Notes: generated by a model from the sequence alone, not told the origin. A stretch of DNA of 64,000 bases from Halobacillus sp. Marseille-P3879 (GCF_900240285.1 NZ_OESS01000002.1:1178001-1242000); one strand, 5' to 3'; shown: positions 35,200-44,927, numbered from the stretch's first letter. Numbers and translations: made by a program.

Positions 35200-35556
35200 T
35201 TATTTAAGAGCTGATTTAGCTTGTTCTGCAAGACTAGCGAAACCTTTTTCATCATTGACTGCAAGGTCTGCAAGCATTTTGCGGTTGACTTCAATCCCAG
35301 CAAGCTTAAGTCCGTGCATAAGACGGCTATAAGAAATGTCGTTTACGCGCGCTGCAGCATTGATACGTGCAATCCAGAGCTTACGGAAGTCACGTTTTCT
35401 CTGACGACGGTCACGGTATGCGTACTGACCTGATTTCATTACTTGTTGTTTAGCTGTTTTAAATAGAGCGTGCTTTGAACCATAATATCCTTTTGCTAGT
35501 TTAAGGACACGATTACGACGTTTACGTGTCACTGTTCCACCTTTAACTCGTGGCAT
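35200..35556 (-). CDS. rplT: Ribosomal protein L20
   Basis: A 118-residue 50S protein that binds 23S rRNA early in assembly; in B. subtilis it also binds the leader of its own operon and represses it. It has the typical basic N-terminal MPRVKGG and [18 protein letters not shown] segment and the globular C-terminal domain. TAGGAGG precedes the ATG. It is last in infC-rpmI-rplT. Confidence 0.98.
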   Translation of the reverse strand: MPRVKGGTVTRKRRNRVLKLAKGYYGSKHALFKTAKQQVMKSGQYAYRDRRQRKRDFRKLWIARINAAARVNDISYSRLMHGLKLAGIEVNRKMLADLAVNDEKGFASLAEQAKSALK

Positions 35557-35590
35557 GGGAATTCCCTCCTATATAATTCTAGATTGTAAT

Positions 35591-35788
35591 TTATTTTTTC
35601 GGAAGCATGTGCTTAATACGACGGAAATCTCCGGCAGATACGAAAGTAGCTTTACGCAGTTTACGCTTTTGCTTCGTAGATTTATTTGCAAACAAGTGGC
35701 TTGTGAACGCGTGTGAACGTTTCACCTTTCCGTTACCTGTTTTCTTAAAACGTTTTTGAGAACCTTTGTGGGTTTTCATTTTAGGCAT
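35591..35788 (-). CDS. rpmI: Ribosomal protein L35
   Basis: A 65-residue basic 50S protein with the standard [15 protein letters not shown] start. The ATG at 35788 follows GAAGGAGG; 51 further upstream bases are open but not coding. It lies between infC and rplT. Confidence 0.98.
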   Translation of the reverse strand: MPKMKTHKGSQKRFKKTGNGKVKRSHAFTSHLFANKSTKQKRKLRKATFVSAGDFRRIKHMLPKK

Positions 35789-35816
35789 TACAATTTCCTC
35801 CTTCAGCAGATTTTGC

Positions 35817-36335
35817 TTACTTCTCGTTAATCGGAGCAAGCATCATAAACATATTACGACCTTCCATTTTAGGTTTGGTCTCCATTGTAGCAACGTCTTT
35901 ACATTCTTCAGCCAGGCGGTCAAGAACTTTTTGGCCCAGTTCTTTGTGCGTAATGGCACGGCCACGGAAACGGACAGAAGCTTTTACTTTATCGCCTTTA
36001 GATAGGAACTTACGAGCATTACGCAGCTTCGTATTGAAGTCATGCTCCTCGATTCCCGGGCTGAGACGAACTTCTTTAATCTTAATCGTTGTTTGATTTT
36101 TACGAGCTTCTTTTTCTTTCTTTTGCTGCTCGTAACGATATTTTCCGTAATCCATAATGCGGCAGACCGGAGGCTTCGCATTAGGAGCAACCATAACGAG
36201 GTCAAGATTTGCATTGGCTGCAATATCCAGTGCTTCATTTTTTGATTTAACACCTAGCTGTTCGCCGTTTACATCAATGAGGCGTACTTCACGTGCACGA
36301 ATTTTCTCATTAACATTCATGTTATCTTTGCTAAT
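35817..36335 (-). CDS. infC: Translation initiation factor IF-3 (ATT start)
   Basis: Binds 30S, checks the start codon and blocks subunit joining. The 172-residue protein has the N domain ([13 protein letters not shown]) and C domain ([14 protein letters not shown] and [12 protein letters not shown]). The best start is ATT at 36335: GGAGGTGG lies 7 bases upstream and the extra residues SKDN match the N terminus known from Bacillus IF-3. The first ATG, 15 bases downstream, has no ribosome binding site. An AUU start is the known device for infC autoregulation in other bacteria. It is first in the operon, behind an L20-type leader. Confidence 0.93.
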   Translation of the reverse strand: MSKDNMNVNEKIRAREVRLIDVNGEQLGVKSKNEALDIAANANLDLVMVAPNAKPPVCRIMDYGKYRYEQQKKEKEARKNQTTIKIKEVRLSPGIEEHDFNTKLRNARKFLSKGDKVKASVRFRGRAITHKELGQKVLDRLAEECKDVATMETKPKMEGRNMFMMLAPINEK

Positions 36336-36339
36336 AACT

Positions 36340-36546
36340 AGCCACCTCCAACATATTTTAGAAACCTTATATAAGATCCGTCATCGACAAGTTGTTTGAT
36401 CCCATAAAAAAAGTGCAGGTACACATACTGCACCCACACGTCTCCTATCAAAGTCAAAGGATTAGTAACCTGCCAACTGCTCTAAAGCGTCGATCAGGTG
36501 AGAAGCGGGTGCTTCTTCTTGTCTCAGATCCGTTCATTCAGTTACC
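36340..36546 (-). promoter_or_regulatory. L20-type leader of infC-rpmI-rplT
   Basis: The ~210-nt leader between promoter and infC holds a terminator, GTGCAG/CTGCAC with seven T (36433-36405), and upstream GC-rich segments able to compete for pairing. This matches the position and form of the L20 attenuation leader of Bacillus. The exact alternative structure was not worked out. Confidence 0.75.
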
Positions 36547-36552
36547 TAAATT

Positions 36553-36581
36553 ATAATAGCATGCCCTCTGGCTCGTGTCAA
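36553..36581 (-). promoter_or_regulatory. Sigma-A promoter of infC-rpmI-rplT
   Basis: TTGACA (36581-36576), 17-bp spacer, TATTAT (36558-36553). Confidence 0.8.
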
Positions 36582-36656
36582 TCCTTACTACAATGTATGA
36601 CTCGCTACCCTTATAGATAGTAAAACATCTTTATGAAAAAATCAATACAATATAAA

Positions 36657-36682
36657 GAAAAGGCCGTTATTCCGGCCTTTTC
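36657..36682 (-). terminator. Terminator after thrS
   Basis: GAAAAGGCCG pairs perfectly with CGGCCTTTTC around a 6-base loop, ending in TTT on the minus strand, directly after the thrS stop. Confidence 0.85.
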
Positions 36683-36684
36683 TT

Positions 36685-38631
36685 TTACTTATTTAACAGC
36701 TTTTGATCAATTTCATTCAGAATTTCTTTTATAAACGTATCAATAGATTTTGATTCAGAGTTCTGCTGACTATAGCGTCTGACGTTAACGCTATTCTCGT
36801 CCATTTCGCGGTCTCCTACAACCAGAGCAAAAGGAATCTTCTGCGTTTGCGTTTCTCGTATTTTATACCCGATTTTCTCATCGCGCTCATCAACCTCAAC
36901 TCTTACCCCCGCCTCACGCAGCTGGTCTTCAAGTTTCTTGGCATAATCAAGATGAACATCTGCCGAAACAGGAATGATACGGGCCTGGACAGGAGCCAGC
37001 CATGTAGGAAAAGCGCCTTTATACTCTTCAATTAAGAAAGCAACAAATCTTTCCATAGTAGAAACTACTCCACGGTGAATCACTACAGGGCGGTGATCCT
37101 TTCCGTCTTCCCCTACGTATGTGAGGTCAAATTTCTCTGGCAAGTGGAAGTCTAGCTGAACAGTAGACAGTGTCTCGTCTTTACCAAGCGCTGTTTTCAC
37201 TTGAACATCGAGTTTCGGGCCGTAAAAAGCCGCCTCGCCTTCTGCTTCTACATATTCCAGCTGCATATCTTCCATTGTTTCTTTTAACATGGCCTGGGCT
37301 TTATCCCACATTTCATCATTATCTACATATTTTTCTTTATCCTCTGGATCGCGATAAGAAAGACGGAAGTAATAATCTTCAATTCCGAAGTCCCGGTACA
37401 CTTCCTGAACTAATCGTACGACTCGCATAAATTCATCTTTCAACTGGTCGGGACGGGCAAAGATGTGAGCATCATTAAGGGTCATCGCACGAACACGCTG
37501 CAGTCCTGCAAGAGCTCCTGACATTTCATGACGGTGCATTGTGCCCAACTCTGCAATTCGTACCGGCAAGTTCCGATAGCTGTAGAACTCATTTTTGTAC
37601 ACCATCATATGATGCGGACAGTTCATTGGACGAAGCACTAGATCCTCATTATCCATTTCCAGGGTAGGGAACATATCATCCTTATAGTGATCCCAATGGC
37701 CGCTTGTCTTATAAAGATCGACACTTCCTAGAACTGGTGTATAGACGTGGTCGTAGCCGAGACGCTCTTCAGTATCAACAATATAACGTTCGATATTCCG
37801 ACGGATTGTAGCTCCTTTTGGCAGCCATAGCGGCAGTCCCTGACCAACCTGTTGGTTTACTGTAAACAACCCGAGTTCTTTTCCAAGCTTACGATGATCA
37901 CGTTCTTTTGCTTCTTCCAGCATCTTTAAATATTCATCCAGGTGGGCTTGTTTTTCAAAAGCGGTGCCGTAAATTCGCTGTAGCATTTTGTTATTACTAT
38001 CACCCCGCCAATAGGCTCCTGATATATTCAGCAGTTTAAAGATTTTAATTTTGCTCGTCTGAGGTACATGCACCCCCCGGCATAAGTCAAAAAATTCACC
38101 TTGCTTATAGATGGTCAAAGACTCTCCCTCAGGAATATCTTCAATGAGTTCAAGCTTTAATTCATCACCAAGCTCTTTATATTTTTCGATTGCTTCCTGT
38201 CTTGAAAGCTCAATTCTTTCGACTTCCAAATTTTCATCAACGATACGCTGCATTTCCTTCTCAATTTTCGGAAGGTCTTCAGGAGTCAACGAGACATCTA
38301 AATCGATGTCGTAGTAAAATCCATTCTCAATAACAGGACCTACCCCAAGATTTACTTCTCCATAAAGGCGTTTAATGGCCTGTGCCATCAAGTGGGCTGT
38401 CGAATGACGTAGCACCTCCAGACCTTCAGGATTTTTATAGGTGATTATTTCAATGGCTCCGTCTTGCTCAATTGGTCTTCTTAAATCAAAAGATTCCCCG
38501 TTTAATTTGATTGCCAGCGCTTGTTTGCGCAATCCCGGAGAAATAGAATGAGCGATTTCTTCCCCTGTTATTCCCTTATCAAATTCTTTTTCATTTCCAT
38601 CAGGAAATTGTATGTTTATCATTTCTGACAT
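36685..38631 (-). CDS. thrS: Threonyl-tRNA synthetase
   Basis: Class IIa synthetase charging tRNA-Thr. The 648-residue protein has an N-terminal TGS domain (about 1-62), the editing domain with [12 protein letters not shown] (about 77-88) and HxxxC-type zinc or editing site (RGVHVPQT), and the catalytic core. In the core are the zinc ligands CPHH (about 338-341), motif 2 [17 protein letters not shown] and motif 3 [19 protein letters not shown]-terminal anticodon-binding domain (about 540-645) follows. Transcription should respond to uncharged tRNA-Thr through the T-box upstream. Confidence 0.97.
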   Translation of the reverse strand: MSEMINIQFPDGNEKEFDKGITGEEIAHSISPGLRKQALAIKLNGESFDLRRPIEQDGAIEIITYKNPEGLEVLRHSTAHLMAQAIKRLYGEVNLGVGPVIENGFYYDIDLDVSLTPEDLPKIEKEMQRIVDENLEVERIELSRQEAIEKYKELGDELKLELIEDIPEGESLTIYKQGEFFDLCRGVHVPQTSKIKIFKLLNISGAYWRGDSNNKMLQRIYGTAFEKQAHLDEYLKMLEEAKERDHRKLGKELGLFTVNQQVGQGLPLWLPKGATIRRNIERYIVDTEERLGYDHVYTPVLGSVDLYKTSGHWDHYKDDMFPTLEMDNEDLVLRPMNCPHHMMVYKNEFYSYRNLPVRIAELGTMHRHEMSGALAGLQRVRAMTLNDAHIFARPDQLKDEFMRVVRLVQEVYRDFGIEDYYFRLSYRDPEDKEKYVDNDEMWDKAQAMLKETMEDMQLEYVEAEGEAAFYGPKLDVQVKTALGKDETLSTVQLDFHLPEKFDLTYVGEDGKDHRPVVIHRGVVSTMERFVAFLIEEYKGAFPTWLAPVQARIIPVSADVHLDYAKKLEDQLREAGVRVEVDERDEKIGYKIRETQTQKIPFALVVGDREMDENSVNVRRYSQQNSESKSIDTFIKEILNEIDQKLLNK

Positions 38632-38659
38632 TCTTTTTCACTCCTCGTCTCTTGTAATA

Positions 38660-38947
38660 AATTAAATAAAAAACGCCCGTCACTCAGTACGCCTTGTTGA
38701 CATACTAAGGGACGAGCGTATAGTCTCGTGGTTCCACCCAAACATTTCCGCAATTTAAATTGCGGCTTCATTGATCTTTAACGCAGATTAGACGCTGTTT
38801 ATTACTAGTCACCGTTCACAAACAGGGCTCCGAGGTGGTAAACAGTTAAAGTCGTCAGGAAGGAGCTTTCAGCCGGTGGCTCCTCTCTCTAACCCAGCGT
38901 CGCTTCATTGTTCGTGTCCTCATCTAAGCTATCTTACTATTGAATAT
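38660..38947 (-). promoter_or_regulatory. T-box riboswitch leader of thrS (Thr)
   Basis: It holds the conserved GGGTGGAACCACG (about 38738-38726). An ACC (Thr) specifier lies in TTTACCACCTCGG (about 38829-38841). The final hairpin pairs GACGGGCG with CGCTCGTC and has TTTTTT (about 38667-38715). The ends are estimates. Confidence 0.92.
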
Positions 38948-38953
38948 GTACGT

Positions 38954-38982
38954 ATTATAGCGGGATTCAATAAAGAAATCAA
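38954..38982 (-). promoter_or_regulatory. Sigma-A promoter of thrS
   Basis: TTGATT (38982-38977), 17-bp spacer, TATAAT (38959-38954); the -35 box overlaps the ytxC stop codon. Confidence 0.75.
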
Positions 38983-39806
38983 GCTTTGAGGAAAGGAAAA
39001 TATGAAAGAGGTTTCCACACGGCTTTTTCTTCGAAAATATTCATTAATAATTCCAGCTTTGCTTCTCCCTGTTCATCTGCATAGATCATTAATTCTTCCG
39101 GCGAATAAATTAAAGCGGGGAGGATGCCCAAATCTTCCGGTAAATTCTGAATCATCGGATCAGGGTGAGATTCTAAATAATTAAGAAGCTCTCCTCTACC
39201 GACAGGGTTCCCCTCTGGAAAGTAATATTTAATCCCCTGATCGTACCTTACATGAAGAAGAGGCACTCCGCTAGCCTTACTCTTCACACGCCGCCTCCAC
39301 GAATCTACCATCATTTGATGAGCTTCTTCTAGCTTATATTCATCCAGCAGCTTTCCAGTGAAATCGAGCAAATCAGAATAAATGTGCTGGAGGCATGAAG
39401 CAGACAATTGATCAAAATCAGAATAGGAACGTTCGAATACCTTTCTCTTAATAAATCGTTCCATTTCCTCTTCTATCGCTGGAAGACATACCCCTTCAGG
39501 AGGATCTTTTTTTAATTTAATCGACATACGAATGACCCTCTCAATCTCCTTAGGATCATCATAGTAGAAACGGTGCCGCAGCACGCCTTCCATCCAGGCA
39601 TTTAATTTCCTCTTGCTGAGGATTTCATTGACAGCCTGGCTTATCTCAGACAGCAAGCTGCCTCCACTTTCATGGAGCTGAACATACCACTTGTTCTTCT
39701 CCTCTTGAATGTCGCCTTTTAAATCATGTCTTGCGTAACAGTCCAGGATGATTTGGTAAAAGATAAACGCGTCTTTGCGATTAGAAAAATACACACAAGC
39801 CAACAT
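38979..39806 (-). CDS. ytxC: YtxC-like sporulation protein
   Basis: A 275-residue soluble protein of the YtxC family, which is restricted to spore formers; its function is unknown. Residues 1-20 begin a strand-rich segment (LACVYFSNRKDAFIFY), and the rest is largely helical with conserved-looking PLLHVRYDQG (about 197). The ATG at 39806 follows GAGGAGG at 5 bases; an adjacent GTG is too close. It lies between dnaI and thrS, as in B. subtilis, but without the intervening ytxB. The 116 bases up to dnaI show no clear promoter. Confidence 0.8.
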   Translation of the reverse strand: MLACVYFSNRKDAFIFYQIILDCYARHDLKGDIQEEKNKWYVQLHESGGSLLSEISQAVNEILSKRKLNAWMEGVLRHRFYYDDPKEIERVIRMSIKLKKDPPEGVCLPAIEEEMERFIKRKVFERSYSDFDQLSASCLQHIYSDLLDFTGKLLDEYKLEEAHQMMVDSWRRRVKSKASGVPLLHVRYDQGIKYYFPEGNPVGRGELLNYLESHPDPMIQNLPEDLGILPALIYSPEELMIYADEQGEAKLELLMNIFEEKAVWKPLSYFPFLKA

Positions 39807-39922
39807 CACTTCCTCCTCACCACAACGTGTAAAGCTTTATCATCACACCATATTCATGGTCTTAAAGCAGTTTGTACTTTATACATATGTGACTCGTCAG
39901 AGAAACATGCTAAATGCTCGTG

Positions 39923-40855
39923 TTAACCTCTTCGATTTCTTCCATCTACTTTAACAAATTCACTAAGCTGACGAATTCGTTCAGTGATCCTCTGTGCCTT
40001 AACTTGTTCAACGTCTCCACGATTGGTGGTGGTAAATATTTGTTCCAGCTCCTTCAGGTTGTAATTCGAGGTAAAAAATACAGGGAGTCTTTCCATCATT
40101 CTGTATTGTAATATTGATCCTAACACCTCATCCCTGAACCAGGCAGACTGGGATTCTGCTCCTATATCGTCCAGCATGAGTACAGGCGTGGATTTAAAAG
40201 CTTCAATCTTACTATTCATAGAATCATCTTTGATCGATGCTTTCATTTCTCTTACGAATTCCGGCATGTAAATCATCATGGAGGAAATATTTTTTTCGCT
40301 CAGTTTGTTAGCAATAACCCCAAGGAAGTAGGTTTTTCCGACGCCAAATGGACCGTGAAAATACAACCCTTTGCTTGGAAGCTCATCCGTAATACTTTCT
40401 AAATAGTGAACCGTTTTTTCTACCGCTTCAGTGCGTTTTGGATCATGTAAATCAAGCCTCTCTGAACTTGCCTCCAAAATTTCCCGCGGCATATGAAGAC
40501 TATTAATAAGCGACTCCTGTTTGCGCTTCTGTTCCCTCATTCGTTCTCGGTAACATTTATTGTAAATAAGCTTCAATTCTGACCCTGTAACGCTGGCTTC
40601 AGGTGTGTAGCCTTCTAAAATGTTGATACATTCGTCACGAGAAGGGCATTTTTCACAATTCTTGGATTGTGACTGATATTCATAAAACTTAATGAGCTGC
40701 CGGTCGACTGCCTCTTCTGTTAATGATGGATGAGAGGCAATAAGGTTCTTCACTTCTTCATCCCGCAATACATCTTGCTTCATTTGGTTAAATCGCTGCT
40801 GAAATTGTTTGTGGTCTTTCATCCACCTCTGAAGAGACCTTTGAATAGGCTCCAT
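39923..40855 (-). CDS. dnaI: Primosomal protein DnaI (helicase loader)
   Basis: AAA+ ATPase that loads the DnaC helicase at oriC and restart sites in Firmicutes. The 310-residue protein has an N-terminal zinc-binding domain with CEKCPSRDEC (about 58-67), Walker A GPFGVGKTY (about 168-176), Walker B VLMLDDIGAES (about 230-240) and a sensor-1 FFTSNYN (about 260-266). AGGAGG precedes the ATG. It follows dnaB by 17 bases; the two proteins act together. Confidence 0.95.
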   Translation of the reverse strand: MEPIQRSLQRWMKDHKQFQQRFNQMKQDVLRDEEVKNLIASHPSLTEEAVDRQLIKFYEYQSQSKNCEKCPSRDECINILEGYTPEASVTGSELKLIYNKCYRERMREQKRKQESLINSLHMPREILEASSERLDLHDPKRTEAVEKTVHYLESITDELPSKGLYFHGPFGVGKTYFLGVIANKLSEKNISSMMIYMPEFVREMKASIKDDSMNSKIEAFKSTPVLMLDDIGAESQSAWFRDEVLGSILQYRMMERLPVFFTSNYNLKELEQIFTTTNRGDVEQVKAQRITERIRQLSEFVKVDGRNRRG

Positions 40856-40872
40856 TTTTTAATTGCCTCCTC

Positions 40873-42231
40873 CTACATTCCATTTCCTTTCTTAGAAAGC
40901 TTGCGGATTCTTTCCTCTAAGTCAGTCGTATCGTAACTTGCAGAAGCCGTCTCCGTTTTTTCCTGTCTCTCCCTTTCTTCATCCTGCTTCTTGAACCATT
41001 CCGGAATAACTTCTTTGGTTTTATTCTGGTATTTTCTTTTAGGCTGACTCCCCCACTGTTGATATTGCTGATGCTCAGCCTTAGCCAGGTTCATAGCCTG
41101 TCGGACAGTAGTTACATTTTTCCTCGCCCAGTGACTTGCAATCTTCTCCAGATAAGGCTTGGAAAGCTTCATGTCCGTCTTCAGTAAAACGTAATGTACC
41201 AATACATTCATAACACCAGGAGTAAGCCCTTGTTCTGTCATCACGTCTCTGATCATTCTCATATCCTGACTGGATGCCTGATTTCCAGTTGATAAATCTT
41301 CAAGCAATTCACGAGGAGAAATCTGCTCCAGTAAATTCACAAACTGATCTTCTTTGCTGCCGTTATCCGGTGAGGAAGAACTCAACTTGTCCCGTTGATT
41401 TATCACTTTCTCTCCATCGTTTGTCTGATTCTTCATAAAATCATGACAAGCGGATTTAAATTCTTCTAAGTCCAGCTCGTTTTCCTCATTTATTGACCAA
41501 GTTAACGCTCGTTCAATTTCTGTTGAACTCAATGTGTATAAAGCAGCAAGCTGCGTAATCACCCGCCTGTTAATACCAGAAAGAATCTTGGAAGCTGGAT
41601 ACATACGCTGTTTCAGGGCTTCCTCCAGCCACTTGAAATCAATAGAAGACTCCTCAATAACAGGGCCTTTCTGAACAATATTTTCTTTCTTCTTTTGAGG
41701 ATCTGCTGCAGAATTAACCTTCCCTTGTATATGCGGATTGAACATATGCTCAAAAGAAACAGTTACTTCTTCATATCCATCATAAACACCTTCAAAGTCC
41801 ATAATTAGACGACTTTGAAGCTTATCAAATTTATCCTTGCCAATTTGATGCTGAAGCAATAATGATAAGAATGTGTCGTTTAGAAATTCTTCTGCAGCTA
41901 ATGGTGGACGAAGCTCATATAAATACACGGTTTCCTCTTGGGTGTTGACGTATGTTTTGAGTAAACCAATGGATTCAAGTTTTTTTCTGGCTTCATAAAT
42001 CTTATCTAAAGGACAGGACAAATACGTCATAATCGCATGATGGGTTAGTACTCCTTCTTCTCTCTTTGTTTCCCATTCACTAGTCAGAAACTGATAAAGA
42101 GATACCGGCAGCAATCCAATTACCGGCTGGTACAAATGGGTCAGGGACCACCGCTCATTTTGAGGGGTAACCCCTCTTTTAATCACTTTAAACCCGTCTA
42201 TTGGAAGAAGCTTTCCGATTGATGAGTCCAT
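40873..42231 (-). CDS. dnaB: Replication initiation and membrane attachment protein DnaB
   Basis: Firmicute helicase co-loader (not the helicase), which acts with DnaD and DnaI at oriC and in PriA-dependent restart. The 452-residue protein has an N-terminal winged-helix domain (about 1-110) and two DnaD/DnaB_2 domains (about 180-290 and 310-400), with a polar region between. The C terminus has the YQQWGS and KGNGM tail. The ATG at 42231 follows AAAGGGGGG; 75 bases upstream are open but lack a site and overlap nrdR. Confidence 0.93.
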   Translation of the reverse strand: MDSSIGKLLPIDGFKVIKRGVTPQNERWSLTHLYQPVIGLLPVSLYQFLTSEWETKREEGVLTHHAIMTYLSCPLDKIYEARKKLESIGLLKTYVNTQEETVYLYELRPPLAAEEFLNDTFLSLLLQHQIGKDKFDKLQSRLIMDFEGVYDGYEEVTVSFEHMFNPHIQGKVNSAADPQKKKENIVQKGPVIEESSIDFKWLEEALKQRMYPASKILSGINRRVITQLAALYTLSSTEIERALTWSINEENELDLEEFKSACHDFMKNQTNDGEKVINQRDKLSSSSPDNGSKEDQFVNLLEQISPRELLEDLSTGNQASSQDMRMIRDVMTEQGLTPGVMNVLVHYVLLKTDMKLSKPYLEKIASHWARKNVTTVRQAMNLAKAEHQQYQQWGSQPKRKYQNKTKEVIPEWFKKQDEERERQEKTETASASYDTTDLEERIRKLSKKGNGM

Positions 42232-42289
42232 CTTATCCGCCCCCCTTTCTAAAGAGATCCTTACCAAAAGAAAATGAGCCGATCGGGGC

Positions 42290-42754
42290 TCATCCTTTAT
42301 CATCATGTTTAATTAAGTCTTTTAATTCATCAATAAATACATTTATGTCTTTAAACTGACGGTAAACAGATGCAAACCGGACGTATGCCACCTCGTCAAT
42401 ATCTGAAAGTCTTTCCATGATCATCTCACCGATATCTTTACTCTGCACCTCAGAAACGCCTCGGTTTCTCAGCTCTTTCTCAATATCCTGAGTTACACCC
42501 TCAAGCTCCTCGACAGCTACCGGACGTTTTTCACAAGCACGAATAAGACCGCGCATCAGCTTTTCACGACTGAACTCTTCACGCGTTCCTTCTTTCTTCA
42601 CTACGATCAGCGGCACTTCTTCCACTCGTTCAAAGGTGGTATAACGAAAATCGCAGTTCTCACATTCTCTTCTCCGCCGAATCGCATGCCCGTCCTCAAT
42701 AGGTCTTGAATCAAGAACTCTTGTGCTCTTGTAGTGGCAATTAGGACACTTCAA
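42290..42754 (-). CDS. nrdR: NrdR, ribonucleotide reductase repressor
   Basis: Zinc and nucleotide-sensing repressor of ribonucleotide reductase genes. The 154-residue protein has an N-terminal zinc ribbon ([17 protein letters not shown], then RRRRECENC) and an ATP-cone domain (about 48-138, with [16 protein letters not shown]). The TTG at 42754 is chosen because all NrdR proteins begin at this KCPxC position; GGTGGAG lies about 10 bases upstream. It sits just before dnaB, linking dNTP supply with replication initiation, as in B. subtilis (ytcG). Confidence 0.95.
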   Translation of the reverse strand: MKCPNCHYKSTRVLDSRPIEDGHAIRRRRECENCDFRYTTFERVEEVPLIVVKKEGTREEFSREKLMRGLIRACEKRPVAVEELEGVTQDIEKELRNRGVSEVQSKDIGEMIMERLSDIDEVAYVRFASVYRQFKDINVFIDELKDLIKHDDKG

Positions 42755-42789
42755 AAAAATCAACTCCACCTATCGTCATTGGTTACACT

Positions 42790-43167
42790 TTACTTTTTGG
42801 GATCATATATAGGAAATTGACGATCTAATTGTTCGTAGCATTCCACTATTAAATTACGACTGAATCCAAAATCAACGGGACCCCCGGAATCTGTTGTAAC
42901 AGAGAAATCCACAGCCGTTTGAAATGGACGAACCATAATAATGGTAGCGACTACAAAAGCTTTACGCTTCCCATTATATTTTATAGTAATTTCTCCTCTT
43001 TCCTTAGAAACCGCTGCTTTCTCAGAAGGAGAAGGAAACATTTCCTCTACTGCGTTAAAAACTTCATCTCGCTTGGCTTTATAATACCTGGTTTGAAGTG
43101 AAGAATCACGGTGATTTTCACTTGTTTCTGAATGATTGCTAAAATACTTAGAAATAAATCCTTTCAC
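42790..43167 (-). CDS. Conserved cytosolic protein of unknown function
   Basis: A 125-residue soluble protein with no signal peptide or membrane helix. After a polar N-terminal region comes an alternating strand pattern (EITIKYNGKRKAFVVATIIM, about 60-79), then VDFSVTTDSGGPVDFGFSRN (about 88-107) and a C-terminal helix. The latter part resembles the end of DUF1499-type proteins, only as a pattern impression. The GTG at 43167 follows AAGGGG at 8 bases. It lies between speD and nrdR, separated from speD by a terminator. Confidence 0.7.
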   Translation of the reverse strand: MKGFISKYFSNHSETSENHRDSSLQTRYYKAKRDEVFNAVEEMFPSPSEKAAVSKERGEITIKYNGKRKAFVVATIIMVRPFQTAVDFSVTTDSGGPVDFGFSRNLIVECYEQLDRQFPIYDPKK

Positions 43168-43257
43168 GTACATAACCCCTTACAAAAATTCGACATCATC
43201 TCTTTATTATTTTAACACGTTTTAATAAAAAGAAAAGCAGCCCTGTAGAGAGCGAAT

Positions 43258-43288
43258 AAAAAAATCACACAGAAACTGTGTGATTTTT
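43258..43288 (-). terminator. Terminator after speD
   Basis: AAATCACACAG pairs perfectly with CTGTGTGATTT around a 3-base loop, followed by a T-run on the minus strand. Confidence 0.93.
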
Positions 43289-43289
43289 A

Positions 43290-43667
43290 TCATAATGCTT
43301 TAGATTGCTGTACTTCGACAGGTCCCATCCCTCTTGGCACTTCAACCGTTTCATTTCTTCCCGCCTCTAACGCCTCCACAATATACTGAGCTGCAACATT
43401 TGGATCTATACGATCGCCGCAAGTATAAACATCAATACTCGCATAGCCATGCTCAGGAAAGCTGTGAATCGTTAAGTGAGACTCGGAAATAATGACTACT
43501 CCGCTTACTCCATGTGGAGCAAATTTATGAAAGGCAACTTCCCGAACTTCTGCTCCAGCCCGCAAAGCAGCGTCTACAAATACTTGTTCAATATAACTCA
43601 TATCATTTAATTTATCTTCATTACAATTCCATAGTTCGCTTATTACATGTCTTCCCATTGTATCCAT
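43290..43667 (-). CDS. speD: S-adenosylmethionine decarboxylase proenzyme
   Basis: Pyruvoyl enzyme that makes decarboxylated SAM for spermidine synthesis. The 125-residue prokaryotic short-form protein self-cleaves before the serine of [12 protein letters not shown] (about 60-71), with catalytic cysteine in VYTCGD (about 81). The start METMGRH-like [13 protein letters not shown] matches the family. AGGGGG precedes the ATG at 10 bases. In B. subtilis it is read with gapB; here it has its own promoter and a ~137-nt leader. Confidence 0.96.
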   Translation of the reverse strand: MDTMGRHVISELWNCNEDKLNDMSYIEQVFVDAALRAGAEVREVAFHKFAPHGVSGVVIISESHLTIHSFPEHGYASIDVYTCGDRIDPNVAAQYIVEALEAGRNETVEVPRGMGPVEVQQSKAL

Positions 43668-43810
43668 TAATCAGGATCCCCCTTTTGTACATTAACTTTC
43701 ATTACCTTCTAAATATACCTACATGTACTACCACGGGGGAAAGTTAGTCCTGAGAGGTCCTAACCCTTTAAGTAGACCATGAAATTGACAGTATTCAGAA
43801 GTTCAAAGAA

Positions 43811-43839
43811 AGTATATACGGTTTATCCCTTTTTTGCAA
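43811..43839 (-). promoter_or_regulatory. Sigma-A promoter of speD
   Basis: TTGCAA (43839-43834), 17-bp spacer, TATACT (43816-43811). The leader contains a hairpin at about 43738-43773 (GTTAG/CTAAC with inner CCT/AGG). Confidence 0.7.
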
Positions 43840-43892
43840 GAAACATTTTTACTTGTTTCTCCCGATTATAGGATACAATGAGCAAACTGTCA

Positions 43893-44927
43893 TTAAGAAA
43901 CTTTCACCGGGGTCTCCTGCTTCATCAAATTGCCGACATAAACCGCCAGGTCTACAACTCTGCAGGAATATCCCCATTCATTATCATACCAGGCTAATAC
44001 TTTTACTTTTCGCTCTCCCATAACTTGAGTGGATAAACCATCCACAATCGCCGAGGCAGGGGAAGTAGTATAATCAATAGAAACCAGCGGCTCTTCATTG
44101 TATTCTAATATACCTTTCATCGAGTTCGTGCTTACATAATTAAATGCTGCGTTTACCTCTTCAGCCGTCACATCTCTCTTAACGTCTACGACGAGGTCAA
44201 CTAAAGACACATTAGGTGTTGGAACGCGCAGTGCCATTCCATTCAATTTGCCATCCAATGACGGAATCACTTCACCTAGAGCCCTGGCAGCTCCTGTAGA
44301 GGTCGGGATAATGGACTGAGTGCAGCCTCTCGCTCTGCGAAGATCTTTGTGAGGATTATCCAGATTTTTCTGGTCGTTTGTAAACGAATGAACGGTTGTC
44401 ATCAATCCATTCTCAATGCCAAAACGATCTTCCAATACTTTTACGACAGGGGCCAGGCAATTTGTCGTACAGGAAGCGTTAGAAATAACATCGTGCTCTT
44501 CATGGTTGTAAACCTCTTCATTAACCCCCATTACAATGGTAGCATCGACAGACTTTCCAGGGGCTGTAATGATTACCTTTTTAGCTCCTGACTGAATATG
44601 CAAGGAAGCTTCATCTTTCGTTTTAAATTTTCCTGTAGCTTCAATGACAATATCAATATCCAGTTCATTCCAGGGTAGTTTTAAAGGGTCCCGGTCTGAG
44701 CATAATTTAATTTCATTTCCATTTATTAACAAACCATTTTTAACAGGTTTAATTTCTCCATCAAATCGTCCGTGCACACTATCATATTTCAACATGTGTG
44801 CAATGGTTTCAGCTGGATAACTTGCATTAACGGCTACCAGTTCAATTGAATCATCTATGACCGCTTTTCTGAAGACCATTCTCCCTATTCTCCCCAGACC
44901 GTTAATTGCAATTCTAGTTTTCTTCAT
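43893..44927 (-). CDS. gapB: Glyceraldehyde-3-phosphate dehydrogenase, gluconeogenic (GapB)
   Basis: NADP-preferring GAPDH that runs in the gluconeogenic direction. The 344-residue protein has the Rossmann motif INGLGRIGR (about 8-16), the catalytic cysteine in NASCTTN (about 149-155), HSFTNDQ (about 174) and the C-terminal WYDNEWGYSCR. VNASYPAET after strand 2 lacks the acidic residue that selects NAD in glycolytic GapA, supporting GapB. The ATG at 44927 follows GGAGG. The promoter carries two CcpN-type sites, so glucose repression is expected. Confidence 0.94.
   Translation of the reverse strand: MKKTRIAINGLGRIGRMVFRKAVIDDSIELVAVNASYPAETIAHMLKYDSVHGRFDGEIKPVKNGLLINGNEIKLCSDRDPLKLPWNELDIDIVIEATGKFKTKDEASLHIQSGAKKVIITAPGKSVDATIVMGVNEEVYNHEEHDVISNASCTTNCLAPVVKVLEDRFGIENGLMTTVHSFTNDQKNLDNPHKDLRRARGCTQSIIPTSTGAARALGEVIPSLDGKLNGMALRVPTPNVSLVDLVVDVKRDVTAEEVNAAFNYVSTNSMKGILEYNEEPLVSIDYTTSPASAIVDGLSTQVMGERKVKVLAWYDNEWGYSCRVVDLAVYVGNLMKQETPVKVS

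Noticed and set aside
39810-39922. Possible sigma-E promoter for ytxC (AGTACAAACT also seen before gerM)
   Set aside because: The match to the sigma-E -10 is about 5 of 8 and no -35 at correct spacing was found.
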